A stretch of 64,000 nucleotides of DNA from an uncultured Lachnospiraceae bacterium (lineage in GTDB: Bacteria; Bacillota; Clostridia; Lachnospirales; Lachnospiraceae): assembly GCA_900554415.1 (NCBI GenBank), contig USGU01000012.1, forward strand, positions 1 through 64,000, in the 5' to 3' direction. The notes under the pieces were generated by a model, which was given only the letters and a program-made list of their open reading frames with translations, was not told the origin of the DNA and did no database searches. This document shows positions 44,157 to 52,782 of this stretch, piece after piece. How positions within the stretch are numbered: the stretch's first letter is position 1; every line of letters starts with the position of its first letter. The translations under genes and the position numbers were made by a program.

Positions 44157-45242
44157 TTATTTTGCCTGAATATAGCCCTTTGCAGTCAGTGTTTCTGCAC
44201 AGAGTACTGCTCCGCCTGCAGCGCCGCGGACGGTATTATGGGAAAGACCGATGAATTTATAATCATAAATACTGTCTTCTCTCAGACGTCCAACTGAGAT
44301 TCCCATTCCATTTTCATAGTCTACATCCAGTTTAACCTGTGGACGGTTATCTTCTTCCATATACTGGATAAACTGCTTTGGTGCACTTGGAAGCTCCAGT
44401 TCCTGTGGAAGCCCACGGAAGTTCACTAATTTTTCGATTAATTGTTCTTTTGTAGGTTTTTTTGCAAATTTCACAAATACAGCAGCAGTATGTCCATTTA
44501 ATACAGGTACACGGATACACTGGGTTGTAATCTTAGGTCCTTCTGCTTTTACAATCTTATCTCCTTCAATTTTACCCCAGATACGAAGCGGTTCCTGTTC
44601 GCTCTTCTCTTCTTCTCCGCCAATATAAGGAATGATATTTTCTACCATTTCCGGCCAGTCCTTGAATGTTTTTCCTGCCCCTGAAATTGCCTGATAAGTA
44701 GTAGCAACAACTTCAGTAGGTTCAAATTCCATCCATGCAGACAGTACCGGTGCATAACTCTGAATAGAGCAGTTTGGTTTTACTGCAACAAAGCCTCTCT
44801 TTGTTCCAAGACGTTTTCTCTGGGATTCAATGATTGCAAAATGTTCCGGGTTGATTTCCGGAATTACCATCGGCACATCCGGTGTCCATCTGTGGGCACT
44901 GTTGTTGGACACTACCGGAGTTTCTGTTTTTGCGTATGCTTCTTCGATGGCACGGATTTCATCTTTCGTCATATCCACTGCGCTGAATACAAAATCAACC
45001 GTAGCAGCAACTTTTTCTACTTCATTTACATTATGTACAATTAACTTTTTCACTGCTTCCGGCATTGGTGTATCCATTTTCCATCTGTCACCAATGGCTT
45101 CTTCATATGTCTTTCCTGCAGAACGTTCGCTTGCAGCTACTGTGACAACTTCATACCATGGATGGTTCTCAAGAAGTGCGATAAAACGCTGTCCAACCAT
45201 TCCTGTTGCCCCTAAGATTCCTACTCTTAGTTTCTTTTCCAT
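44157..45242 (-). CDS. asd: Aspartate-semialdehyde dehydrogenase, archaeal/fungal type
   Basis: Asd reduces aspartyl phosphate to the semialdehyde for lysine, threonine and methionine synthesis. The 361-residue protein has the nucleotide motif GILGATGMVGQRF, the catalytic Cys158 in KPNCSIQSY, YQAISGAGKTF and NIIPYIGGEEEKSEQE, and His in LNGHTAAV. The GGEEEK segment is typical of the archaeal/fungal branch rather than the Bacillus or enterobacterial ones. It begins 37 bases after the argH stop, with no terminator between, so argH-asd may be cotranscribed. Confidence 0.94.
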   Translation of the reverse strand: MEKKLRVGILGATGMVGQRFIALLENHPWYEVVTVAASERSAGKTYEEAIGDRWKMDTPMPEAVKKLIVHNVNEVEKVAATVDFVFSAVDMTKDEIRAIEEAYAKTETPVVSNNSAHRWTPDVPMVIPEINPEHFAIIESQRKRLGTKRGFVAVKPNCSIQSYAPVLSAWMEFEPTEVVATTYQAISGAGKTFKDWPEMVENIIPYIGGEEEKSEQEPLRIWGKIEGDKIVKAEGPKITTQCIRVPVLNGHTAAVFVKFAKKPTKEQLIEKLVNFRGLPQELELPSAPKQFIQYMEEDNRPQVKLDVDYENGMGISVGRLREDSIYDYKFIGLSHNTVRGAAGGAVLCAETLTAKGYIQAK

Positions 45243-45279
45243 TTCAGGTCCCCCATTCTTTTGTGGTATTATTAAAATC

Positions 45280-46662
45280 TTATTTATTTTCTTCTAAATA
45301 TTTTTCATAAATTCCGATGACTTCTTTCATCATATCCGGTCCCGGTGCGCCAATCGTCATACGCTTATTGACACAAGTTTCCATACTGATTGCATCGTAA
45401 ATATCTTCGCCAAATACCGGTGAAATTGCCTGATATTCTTCCAGACTCATATCATCCAGTGCAATTCCTTTATCCAGACAGTAAAGTACAAGTCTGCCTA
45501 CAATTCCGTGTGCATCTCTGAATGGTACGTTATGATTTACAAGATAATCGGCTGCGTCTGTCGCATTGGTAAATCCGTGACGGGCGCTTTCCAGCATTTT
45601 ATCTGTACGGAATTTCATAGTAGCAAGCATACCTGTAAAGAGTGCCAGACATCCCTTTGCAGTATCAATAGCATCAAATACCAGTTCCTTATCTTCCTGC
45701 ATATCTTTGTTGTATGCCAGCGGAATTCCCTTCATCGTCGTAAGCATAGACATAAGCGCTCCATATACACGGCCGGTCTTTCCACGAACCAGTTCTGCTA
45801 TATCCGGGTTCTTCTTCTGCGGCATGATACTGCTTCCGGTACTGTAACTGTCATCAATTTCCACGAACTGATATTCATTGGAATTCCAGATAATGACTTC
45901 TTCCGAGAAACGACTTAAATGCATCATAATCGTAGAAAGCGCACTTAAAAGTTCAATCAGATAGTCTCGGTCAGATACGGAATCCATACTGTTTAATGTT
46001 GGTCCGTCAAAGCCTAATAATTCCGCTGTATAATTTCTGTCCAGTGGATAGGTTGTTCCCGCAAGAGCCCCGGAGCCAAGCGGACAGGTATTCATACGTT
46101 TGTAAATGTCCTGAAGTCTTGATAAATCACGTTTGAACATTTCGAAATAAGCTCCCATGTGGTGAGCCAGTGTAATCGGTTGTGCCTTCTGCAGATGGGT
46201 AAATCCTGGCATAATGGTTTCCGTATGCTCTTTCATAATAGAAAGCAGCTCTTTTAACATTCCTTTTACCAGTTCCTGAAGTGCCAGAATTTCGCCTCTG
46301 GTATACAGCTTCATATCTAAGGCTACCTGATCATTACGGCTTCTTCCTGTATGAAGCTTCTTTCCTGCATCACCAATACGGTCAATTAAATTCGCCTCCA
46401 CAAAGCTGTGAATGTCTTCATATTTATCAGTAATTTCCAATGTACCATTCTTCACATCATTTAAAATGCTTTCCAGACCGGAAAGAATGGCTTCTTTTTC
46501 TTCTTCATTAATGATTCCCTGTTTGCAGAGCATTTTTACATGTGCCATGCTTCCCTGGATATCCTGTTCATAAAATCTCTGATCAAAGGAAATGGATGCA
46601 TTAAAATTATACACCAGTTTATCTGTTTCCTTTGTGAATCGTCCACCCCATAACTGTGCCAT
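45280..46662 (-). CDS. argH: Argininosuccinate lyase
   Basis: ArgH splits argininosuccinate to arginine and fumarate. The 460-residue protein starts MAQLWGGRFTKETD, has TGRSRNDQVALDMKLY and the fumarase/lyase signature GSSIMPQKKNPD. Length is normal. AAGAGGA lies 8 bases before the chosen ATG. No argG is adjacent. The upstream region has TATGAA half-sites that might bind ArgR. Confidence 0.96.
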   Translation of the reverse strand: MAQLWGGRFTKETDKLVYNFNASISFDQRFYEQDIQGSMAHVKMLCKQGIINEEEKEAILSGLESILNDVKNGTLEITDKYEDIHSFVEANLIDRIGDAGKKLHTGRSRNDQVALDMKLYTRGEILALQELVKGMLKELLSIMKEHTETIMPGFTHLQKAQPITLAHHMGAYFEMFKRDLSRLQDIYKRMNTCPLGSGALAGTTYPLDRNYTAELLGFDGPTLNSMDSVSDRDYLIELLSALSTIMMHLSRFSEEVIIWNSNEYQFVEIDDSYSTGSSIMPQKKNPDIAELVRGKTGRVYGALMSMLTTMKGIPLAYNKDMQEDKELVFDAIDTAKGCLALFTGMLATMKFRTDKMLESARHGFTNATDAADYLVNHNVPFRDAHGIVGRLVLYCLDKGIALDDMSLEEYQAISPVFGEDIYDAISMETCVNKRMTIGAPGPDMMKEVIGIYEKYLEENK

Positions 46663-46770
46663 CTGATTGTCCTCTTTTCTCATTTATTCTTACGATTCAT
46701 ATATTTTCATATATTTTTACAATATGATACCGGCGACAAAAGCCCCTAATAATGAATATGTGCGTAATAC

Positions 46771-46795
46771 TTCTGTGCTTTAGTGTAGCACAGAA
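46771..46795 (-). other. Hairpin between queH and argH
   Basis: A perfect 9-bp stem (TTCTGTGCT/AGCACAGAA) with a 7-base loop lies 20 bases after the queH stop. On minus it is followed by GTATTACG, not a T-run, so it is not a standard terminator; an mRNA-end or processing role is possible. Confidence 0.45.
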
Positions 46796-46815
46796 ATGTT
46801 GACTCTGTAAAGTTT

Positions 46816-47463
46816 TTATAAGTCAACTTCCTGTTTATTTTGTTTTTGCCTTTCACGCTCCAGTTTCGAATAAACACACCCACAATAATCCTGACGGTAC
46901 AGACCGTATTCTCTGGAAAGCTCGGTAGAACGTTTATATCCGTTTTTCTTTTTAAAATCCGAGCACAGATAATGAAGTCCATATTCTTCTGCCAGACGTT
47001 CTCCGATTTCATTGAGTTTCTGTGCATTTTTCAGTGGACTGATGCTTAAAGTCGTTGTAAAATAATCATATTCTCCCGCCTTTGCCAGCTTCGCTGTTTC
47101 CCGAAGCCGCAGTTCATAACATTTAAAACAGCGTTCACCACCCTCTGGCACTTGTTCCAGTCCCTTAGCCATCTCGTAAAATTTTTCACTGTCATAATTT
47201 CCCGCAATCAACTTGATTTCGTGCTTTGCCGGAAGTTTCTGAATCAGCATATCCTGTTCCTGAATCCGTTTTGTAAATTCCTCTTTCGGGAAAATATTCG
47301 GATTATAATAAAATACCGTAATTGAAAAATAATCGGACAGATATTCCAGCACATAACTGCTACAGGGTGCACAGCAGCTATGAAGTAAAAGGGTCGGTAC
47401 ACTGCCTGTTTTCTCTAGCTGCATAAGCTTTATGTCCAATTCTTTTTGATAATTTCGAATCAA
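46816..47463 (-). CDS. queH: Epoxyqueuosine reductase QueH
   Basis: QueH reduces epoxyqueuosine to queuosine in tRNA, replacing QueG in many bacteria. The 215-residue protein (formerly DUF208) has its iron-sulfur and metal cysteines at 30-34 (HSCCAPC), 112 and 115 (ERCFKCYELR) and 194 and 196 (DYCGCVYS). The start is a TTG with AGAGG seven bases upstream; the longer upstream frame has no family homology. It has a clear promoter and is divergent from an ABC importer. No other queuosine gene is in the window. Confidence 0.93.
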   Translation of the reverse strand: MIRNYQKELDIKLMQLEKTGSVPTLLLHSCCAPCSSYVLEYLSDYFSITVFYYNPNIFPKEEFTKRIQEQDMLIQKLPAKHEIKLIAGNYDSEKFYEMAKGLEQVPEGGERCFKCYELRLRETAKLAKAGEYDYFTTTLSISPLKNAQKLNEIGERLAEEYGLHYLCSDFKKKNGYKRSTELSREYGLYRQDYCGCVYSKLERERQKQNKQEVDL

Positions 47464-47494
47464 AAACTCACCTCTTCTTTTCTTTCTGCATGTA

Positions 47495-47523
47495 ATTATA
47501 GTAAATTTTGTCCGAAATAACAA
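47495..47523 (-). promoter_or_regulatory. Promoter of queH
   Basis: TTGTTA and TATAAT are 17 bases apart on minus, about 32 bases upstream of the TTG start. Confidence 0.75.
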
Positions 47524-47604
47524 CTGGCTTTCCCGCACTACCACTGCTTTATTTTCATAAGATAATAGCAAATTATGATTCATGTTATCTGTTGGAGGAC
47601 TCCT

Positions 47605-48372
47605 GTGGATTCTATATTAGAAGTAAAAAATATTGATTTTTCCTACCACACCAAAGAGGGTGAAACGCTTGCCTTAACCAAAGTTTCCTTCGCAGTAAAA
47701 GAGGGCGAATTCATTGCCATTGTAGGTCCTTCCGGCTGTGGAAAATCAACCCTGCTTCATTTGATTGCCGGTCTGTTAAAACCGGAAGCAGGGATTATCA
47801 CATATCGTGGCAATATGATTCCCGGTGGCAGTGCAAACCTTGGATACATGCTGCAAAGAGATGAATTACTGGAATGGCGCAGTATTTATGCAAATATTAT
47901 ACTCGGTCTTGAGATTCAGCATAAAATGAATTCCGAAAACAAAGCAAGGGTCTGGCATTTTCTTTCTACTTATGGTCTGAAATCTTTTGCATATTCCCGT
48001 CCATCTGAACTTTCAGGTGGTATGCGGCAGCGTGCCGCACTGATTCGTACTTTAGTTCTGAATCCGGATATTCTGCTTTTGGATGAACCTTTTTCTGCAC
48101 TGGATTACCAGACACGTCTGACCGTCAGTGATGATATCGGAAAAATTATCCGTAACGAAAAGAAATCTGCCCTTCTTGTGACCCATGATTTATCGGAAGC
48201 TATTAGTCTGGCTGACCGGGTTCTGATTCTGAGTGAACGTCCTGCCACTGTACAGCAGACCGTTCGGATTACCTTTTCCCAACCGGATTTAACTCCCCTG
48301 GAACGCCGGAATGCACCTGAATTTAAAACCTATTTCAATCTGATTTGGAAGGAGCTGAATCATAGTGAATAG
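47605..48372 (+). CDS. ABC importer ATPase, SsuB/TauB/ThiZ type
   Basis: This 255-residue ATPase belongs to the nitrate/sulfonate/taurine/pyrimidine-precursor importer class. It has Walker A GPSGCGKST (41-49), the signature LSGGMRQR and Walker B ILLLDEPFSALD with the H-loop LLVTHDLSEA. The start is a GTG six bases after GGAGG; an ATG ten codons earlier lacks a site. It overlaps the permease gene by 8 bases. No substrate-binding protein follows. Confidence 0.9.
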   Translation: MDSILEVKNIDFSYHTKEGETLALTKVSFAVKEGEFIAIVGPSGCGKSTLLHLIAGLLKPEAGIITYRGNMIPGGSANLGYMLQRDELLEWRSIYANIILGLEIQHKMNSENKARVWHFLSTYGLKSFAYSRPSELSGGMRQRAALIRTLVLNPDILLLDEPFSALDYQTRLTVSDDIGKIIRNEKKSALLVTHDLSEAISLADRVLILSERPATVQQTVRITFSQPDLTPLERRNAPEFKTYFNLIWKELNHSE

Positions 48373-49162
48373 CTATTCTGTAAATCAACTGGCTTACCTC
48401 CGGAAATGTAAACATCATAAAATATTTGTTCGTGTCTGCCGCTTTCTGCTTCTGATTGGCTTTTTAATCTTTTGGGAATGCTCTGCCAATGCTGGAATCG
48501 TAGATTCCTTTATTTTCAGCAGTCCTTCACGCATTATGCGCTGTTTTTGGCAAATGGTACTAGACAGAAGTATTTTTCTTCATGTGGGAGTCACCCTTTA
48601 TGAGACACTGGTAAGCTTTCTTTTGGTTATTTTTTTCAGTATTTTTGTAGCTGTTTTGTTATGGATGTGTACCTCTCTCTCAGAAATACTGGATCCTTAC
48701 CTTGTTGTACTGAACAGTCTTCCGAAATCTGCACTAGCTCCTCTTCTTATTGTATGGTTTGGTGCAACTAAAACTACCATCATTATTGCCGGTATGTCCG
48801 TGGCAATTTTCGGAAGTATTCTGACTCTATATACCTGTTTTAAAAATGTGGATGAAGAAAAATTCACCCTGATCTACACCTTACAGGGCACCAAATTTCA
48901 TGTACTTACGAAAGTGATTCTGCCCGGAAATATTCCTGCAATCATCAGTACCATGAAAGTCAATATCGGATTATGTCTTGTTGGAGTTGTGATTGGTGAA
49001 TTTATCGGCGGACGGGAGGGATTGGGATACCTGATCATCTATGGCAGTCAGGTTTTCAAACTTGACTGGCTGCTGATGTCCATCTGTATCCTGTGTATCA
49101 TCGCCATGGGACTTTATGGGATGATTGGTGCAATAGAAAAACTTTATTTAAAGAAAAAATAG
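48365..49162 (+). CDS. ABC importer permease, SsuC/TauC/ThiX type
   Basis: This 265-residue membrane protein has about six helices and the binding-protein-dependent permease core (about 85-250) with LPKSALAPLLIVWFG and the EAA-like segment GVVIGEFIGGREGLGYLI. It starts with GTG overlapping the ATPase gene. The substrate cannot be told from the sequence: aliphatic sulfonates, taurine, and thiamine-pyrimidine precursors all use this class. A terminator follows directly, so the binding protein must be elsewhere or absent. Confidence 0.88.
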   Translation: MNSYSVNQLAYLRKCKHHKIFVRVCRFLLLIGFLIFWECSANAGIVDSFIFSSPSRIMRCFWQMVLDRSIFLHVGVTLYETLVSFLLVIFFSIFVAVLLWMCTSLSEILDPYLVVLNSLPKSALAPLLIVWFGATKTTIIIAGMSVAIFGSILTLYTCFKNVDEEKFTLIYTLQGTKFHVLTKVILPGNIPAIISTMKVNIGLCLVGVVIGEFIGGREGLGYLIIYGSQVFKLDWLLMSICILCIIAMGLYGMIGAIEKLYLKKK

Positions 49163-49180
49163 TACCCGGAACCGTAAAAA

Positions 49181-49212
49181 ACCGTTAAAGAGTGATATCT
49201 TTGACGGTTTTA
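49181..49212. terminator. Bidirectional terminator between the ABC permease and the M18 peptidase
   Basis: ACCGTTAAAGA pairs with TCTTTGACGGT (one G-U) around GTGATA. TTTTAT follows on plus and TTTTTTAC on minus, so it can end both converging genes. Confidence 0.85.
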
Positions 49213-49234
49213 TCTACATAGTTTGTTTATGAAA

Positions 49235-50656
49235 TTACATATATTTTTCCAGTTCCAAGCCACTTTCCAGAAATGCCCGGTATGCGCGGTAGGTTTCATA
49301 GATATCTGCTTTGCTTGCAAGTTCATATGGTGCATGCATACTCAACAGCACTACCCCGCAGTCTACAACTTCCATTCCATATGCGGCGGCAAACGGTGCA
49401 ATTGTCCCACCGCCTCCAAAATCAATTTTCCCGTATTCGCCGGTCTGCCAGTATACTCCGGCATCGTCGAACAGTTTGCGAATCAGTGCCAGATATTCTG
49501 CACTGGCATCATTACATCCTTTTTTACCCATATGCCCGGCGTATTTAATAAGTGCAGGACCACGTCCAAGTCTGGCTGTATTTGCAGGTTCAAATGCTTC
49601 GGGATAACTGGAATCATAAGCAATTCCAACATCTGCGGAAAGCATTTTTGAGTGTTCCAGTGCAAGACGAAGTGTCATAGCATCCGTATCCTCTGTAAGT
49701 GCCGCAATTTTGGAAATCAGATTCTCCATGTAACGGGAATCCATACCACATCCGCCCGGATTGCCGACTTCTTCTTTATCTACAAATAAAACACCTCCGG
49801 TAAACGGATGTTTCTCAGCGTGTAATATTCCCATAAGTGCAGTATAGCTGCAAACACGGTCATCGTGACCGTAGGAGGCAATCATACTTCGGTCGAATCC
49901 CACATCACGGGCCTTCCCGGATGGAACAATTTCCAATTCCGCACTGGTGAAATCCTTTTCTGAAATATCATATTGTTCTTCCAGTATCCGCAGGATATTT
50001 TTTCTTATCTGCCCTTCTTTTCCGTTGCCATCCGGCAGTAGAATAGAACCGACGATGATATTCAAGTCTTCTCCTTTGATGCCATCCGCCATGGTTTTCT
50101 GAGATTGTTCCGAGGACAAATGTTTCGGAAGATCACTGATATAAAATACCGGATCGTTTTCTTCTTCTCCGATGGAAACAGGGATCCGTTCTCCATTTTT
50201 CTTCACCACGATACCATGAAGTGCCAATGGAATCGTGGCCCACTGGTATTTCTTAATTCCACCGTAGTAATGCGTCTTAAAAAGAGAAACGCCTTCTTTC
50301 TCATACAGCGGATTTGCGCGTACATCCAGACGCGGGGAATCCATATGAGCTGCGATCAGATGCATTCCTTCCCTGAGTGGACGTTCCCCGATTACAAACA
50401 GGGCAGCCGCTTTATTTCTCCGAAGAGTATAAACCTTATCACCTTTTTTCAGCTTCTTTCCATCTTTGAAGCAGGCATCCAGATCCATAAATCCCGCTTC
50501 ACGGGCAAGGGATGCGATTTTTGCTGCACTTTCTCGTTCCGTTTTACATGTATTTAAAAACAATTTATAATTTTCAGAAAACTCCTGTATCTTTTCCTGG
50601 TCTTCTTCCCGTTCCCAGACATAAGGATACATGGCTTCCAAATTTTTACCAAGCAT
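49235..50656 (-). CDS. M18-family metalloaminopeptidase
   Basis: M18 peptidases are dodecameric two-metal aminopeptidases that remove N-terminal residues, often acidic ones, from peptides. The 473-residue protein has the ligands in IAAHMDSPRLD, DKEEVGNPGG (the general-base Glu-Glu) and the C-terminal LLSMHAPYEL. Length is typical. GGAGG precedes the ATG. It lies 36 bases after the gntR stop with no terminator, so it may share the regulator's transcript and process peptides delivered by the importer upstream. Confidence 0.92.
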   Translation of the reverse strand: MLGKNLEAMYPYVWEREEDQEKIQEFSENYKLFLNTCKTERESAAKIASLAREAGFMDLDACFKDGKKLKKGDKVYTLRRNKAAALFVIGERPLREGMHLIAAHMDSPRLDVRANPLYEKEGVSLFKTHYYGGIKKYQWATIPLALHGIVVKKNGERIPVSIGEEENDPVFYISDLPKHLSSEQSQKTMADGIKGEDLNIIVGSILLPDGNGKEGQIRKNILRILEEQYDISEKDFTSAELEIVPSGKARDVGFDRSMIASYGHDDRVCSYTALMGILHAEKHPFTGGVLFVDKEEVGNPGGCGMDSRYMENLISKIAALTEDTDAMTLRLALEHSKMLSADVGIAYDSSYPEAFEPANTARLGRGPALIKYAGHMGKKGCNDASAEYLALIRKLFDDAGVYWQTGEYGKIDFGGGGTIAPFAAAYGMEVVDCGVVLLSMHAPYELASKADIYETYRAYRAFLESGLELEKYM

Positions 50657-50692
50657 AAAGTTCCTCCTTTTAACAGGCAAAGAACAGTATGT

Positions 50693-51433
50693 TTATATTT
50701 TTCCGGGATCTAACTCCATCTCGACTTCAAAACAATATTTTCCGGCTTCATAACTCAGAATCATATATTCGATAAGGTTTCCGGTAATATCGTAAGATTT
50801 TCTGATAATCTGAAGCACCGGACTGTTTTCTGCAATTTCGAGGTTTTGTGCCAGTTCTTTATCCGCACCGGCAGCACGGATTACTTGACGTCCACGTCCT
50901 AAACGGATTCCCAGGTTAGACTGATAAATCTGATAAACAGTACTGTTTTCTACCTCTTTTTTTGTGAAATTCGAAGCAAATTTTCCCGGCAGATACATAT
51001 CTGCATTTGCCATCGGAACACCATGCAGGCTTATGATACGACGAATAAACAGTGATTTTTCTCCTAATTCCTGGCGGACTTTGGATTCTATCCAGTCCGG
51101 CGTATCCCGCAGTTCTAAAATCGGTACGGTTACCTGGTGCTCCATATCCAGACTCAGCATCATGTTACTGATTCCGGTCAGCTTTTCCAACGGATCCACC
51201 AATGTACTTCTGCAGACAAAGGTTCCTTTCCCCTGAAGGATTTCAACCATGCCTTCTTCTTCTAATATCTGAACTGCCTTACGAATCGTAATCATACTGA
51301 CTCCAAAACGTTCTGCTAACTGCGTATGTGTGCCAATACAGCCATTTTCGCCGTATTCTCCGGCCAGTACTTCCTTTCGTAATTCATTTGCAACCTGCAT
51401 ATATAACGGTGTAATTACATTCTTATCAATCAT
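50693..51433 (-). CDS. GntR-family regulator with UTRA ligand domain (HutC type)
   Basis: This 246-residue repressor-like protein has an N-terminal winged helix (about 8-72, LAERFGVSMITIRKAVQILEE) and a UTRA effector domain (about 95-240, RRIISLHGVPMANADMY and YEAGKYCFEVEM). HutC-type regulators usually sense a small molecule linked to the pathway they control. It sits just downstream of the aminotransferase, with its own promoter, and is the best candidate to bind the palindrome at 60058-60077. Confidence 0.92.
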   Translation of the reverse strand: MIDKNVITPLYMQVANELRKEVLAGEYGENGCIGTHTQLAERFGVSMITIRKAVQILEEEGMVEILQGKGTFVCRSTLVDPLEKLTGISNMMLSLDMEHQVTVPILELRDTPDWIESKVRQELGEKSLFIRRIISLHGVPMANADMYLPGKFASNFTKKEVENSTVYQIYQSNLGIRLGRGRQVIRAAGADKELAQNLEIAENSPVLQIIRKSYDITGNLIEYMILSYEAGKYCFEVEMELDPGKI

Positions 51434-51466
51434 TTGTTTCTCCTCTCCGGAACATACCTTTCTTTA

Positions 51467-51495
51467 AAGATAACAAACAGTCAAAAAAATGTCAA
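51467..51495 (-). promoter_or_regulatory. Promoter of the gntR gene
   Basis: TTGACA and TATCTT are 17 bases apart on minus, about 33 bases upstream of the start codon. A CCTTTAAAGG palindrome (51515-51524) lies between it and the aminotransferase stop. Confidence 0.7.
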
Positions 51496-51531
51496 ATTTT
51501 CCCTGTTTTCTATCCCTTTAAAGGCTTTTTA

Positions 51532-52773
51532 CTACTCCCCTTTTTCCTTTTCGCATTTTTTCAGTATCGTTGCAAGCGTACTTAAAAATCCACGAATCTG
51601 TTCCTCGGTAATTACATAAGGTGGTTTTAAATAAAGAACATGTTCGGACTGCCCCACAATATATCCCTGTTCTTCCAACATTGTAACTGCGCGTGTACAG
51701 TTCGCTTTGTCCAGGAACTCCATTGCCGCAGCAAGTCCGATACCTCTGCATTCTAAAACAAGCGGACTGTTCTCCAGCTCCTTTAATCCTTGGTTCAGTA
51801 TCGTTCCTACTTCGCCAATATGCACAAGGAGGCCATTTTCTAATTCTTCAAATACCTGGCAGGCTGCTGCGCATGCCAGAGGATCATCACCTGAACCACC
51901 GGATACTGCATAGAGTGCTTCTTTTTCCGGACGTTCTTTCATCAGAATAGCAGCCAGATGGAGACCGTTTCCAAGACCTTTTCCAAGCAGAAGCATATCG
52001 GGCTCCAAATCTTCCTGCTGATAGTAATACATCCATCCAGTGCGTCCCATGCCGCTTTGTACCTCATCTACAATTACCAGCATTTCTTCACTCTTTGCCC
52101 ACTCCTGTAATTTTGAAAGATATCCTTTCGGTGGAATCACAATTCCATTTCCCTGATAAGGCTCCAGAATCACGGCAGCAGCTTCCTGAGCTGAGGAATA
52201 ACGATAGATTTGCTTTGCCATTTCCAGACATGCAAATCCACAATTTTCACATTTTTTCCCAACCGGGCAATGTGCACAATTCGGATAAGGCAGAAAGATT
52301 GTACCCGGCGCCAATACGCCATGCCCGGTTTTCCTTTTCGGAAGACCCGACATAGATGCGCTCAGATAAGTGCGTCCATGGATGCTGTTCCAAAAGGATA
52401 AAACTTCTGATTTTCCAGTTATTTTTTTTGCAAGCCGTACTGCCCACTCGGTAGCTTCTGAACCGGAAGATACCAGATGAACCGCTGAAAATGCTCCTTT
52501 TGTTGTTGTGTCTAAATAACGGTATAATTTTAATCTATTCTCAGGGATTCCACCTTTCGGTGCTGTAATTCCATTGATTGCGGCTGTCATTGCATTCTCA
52601 AAGTTCTTGTTTTTCTGCCCAAGAACAACCCGCATCTCGTTCATATCAACCAGTTTTTTTCCATCCTCTGTCTCATACACACATCCCTCTGCACTTACGC
52701 ATGAAAAAGTGTTTTTTGCTGTCAGTGCCGAAAGTAAATCAAAGGTTTCATATGTTTTTTTCTCTTCTTCCAT
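51532..52773 (-). CDS. Class III PLP aminotransferase with cysteine-rich insertion
   Basis: This 413-residue class III enzyme moves an omega- or side-chain amino group using PLP. The catalytic lysine is Lys265 in LLGKGLGNG, Asp236 in VDEVQSGMGRTG contacts the pyridine nitrogen, and SSGSEATEWAVRLAK binds phosphate. An insertion at 166-182 has five cysteines (CAHCP...CENCGFAC), a feature of some class III branches and possibly metal binding. Substrate is not determined; GABA, ornithine or 2-aminoisobutyrate-like compounds are used by relatives. It starts 9 bases after the creatininase-like gene, the last step of the dpp-like operon. Confidence 0.85.
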   Translation of the reverse strand: MEEEKKTYETFDLLSALTAKNTFSCVSAEGCVYETEDGKKLVDMNEMRVVLGQKNKNFENAMTAAINGITAPKGGIPENRLKLYRYLDTTTKGAFSAVHLVSSGSEATEWAVRLAKKITGKSEVLSFWNSIHGRTYLSASMSGLPKRKTGHGVLAPGTIFLPYPNCAHCPVGKKCENCGFACLEMAKQIYRYSSAQEAAAVILEPYQGNGIVIPPKGYLSKLQEWAKSEEMLVIVDEVQSGMGRTGWMYYYQQEDLEPDMLLLGKGLGNGLHLAAILMKERPEKEALYAVSGGSGDDPLACAAACQVFEELENGLLVHIGEVGTILNQGLKELENSPLVLECRGIGLAAAMEFLDKANCTRAVTMLEEQGYIVGQSEHVLYLKPPYVITEEQIRGFLSTLATILKKCEKEKGE

Positions 52774-52782
52774 AGTCTCTCC

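Noticed and set aside
46771..46795. Terminator for queH
   Set aside because: The stem is good but no T-run follows on the minus strand, so it is listed only as a hairpin.
47464..47604. TPP or other riboswitch ahead of the ABC importer
   Set aside because: No conserved riboswitch core could be found in the 140 bases between queH and the importer.
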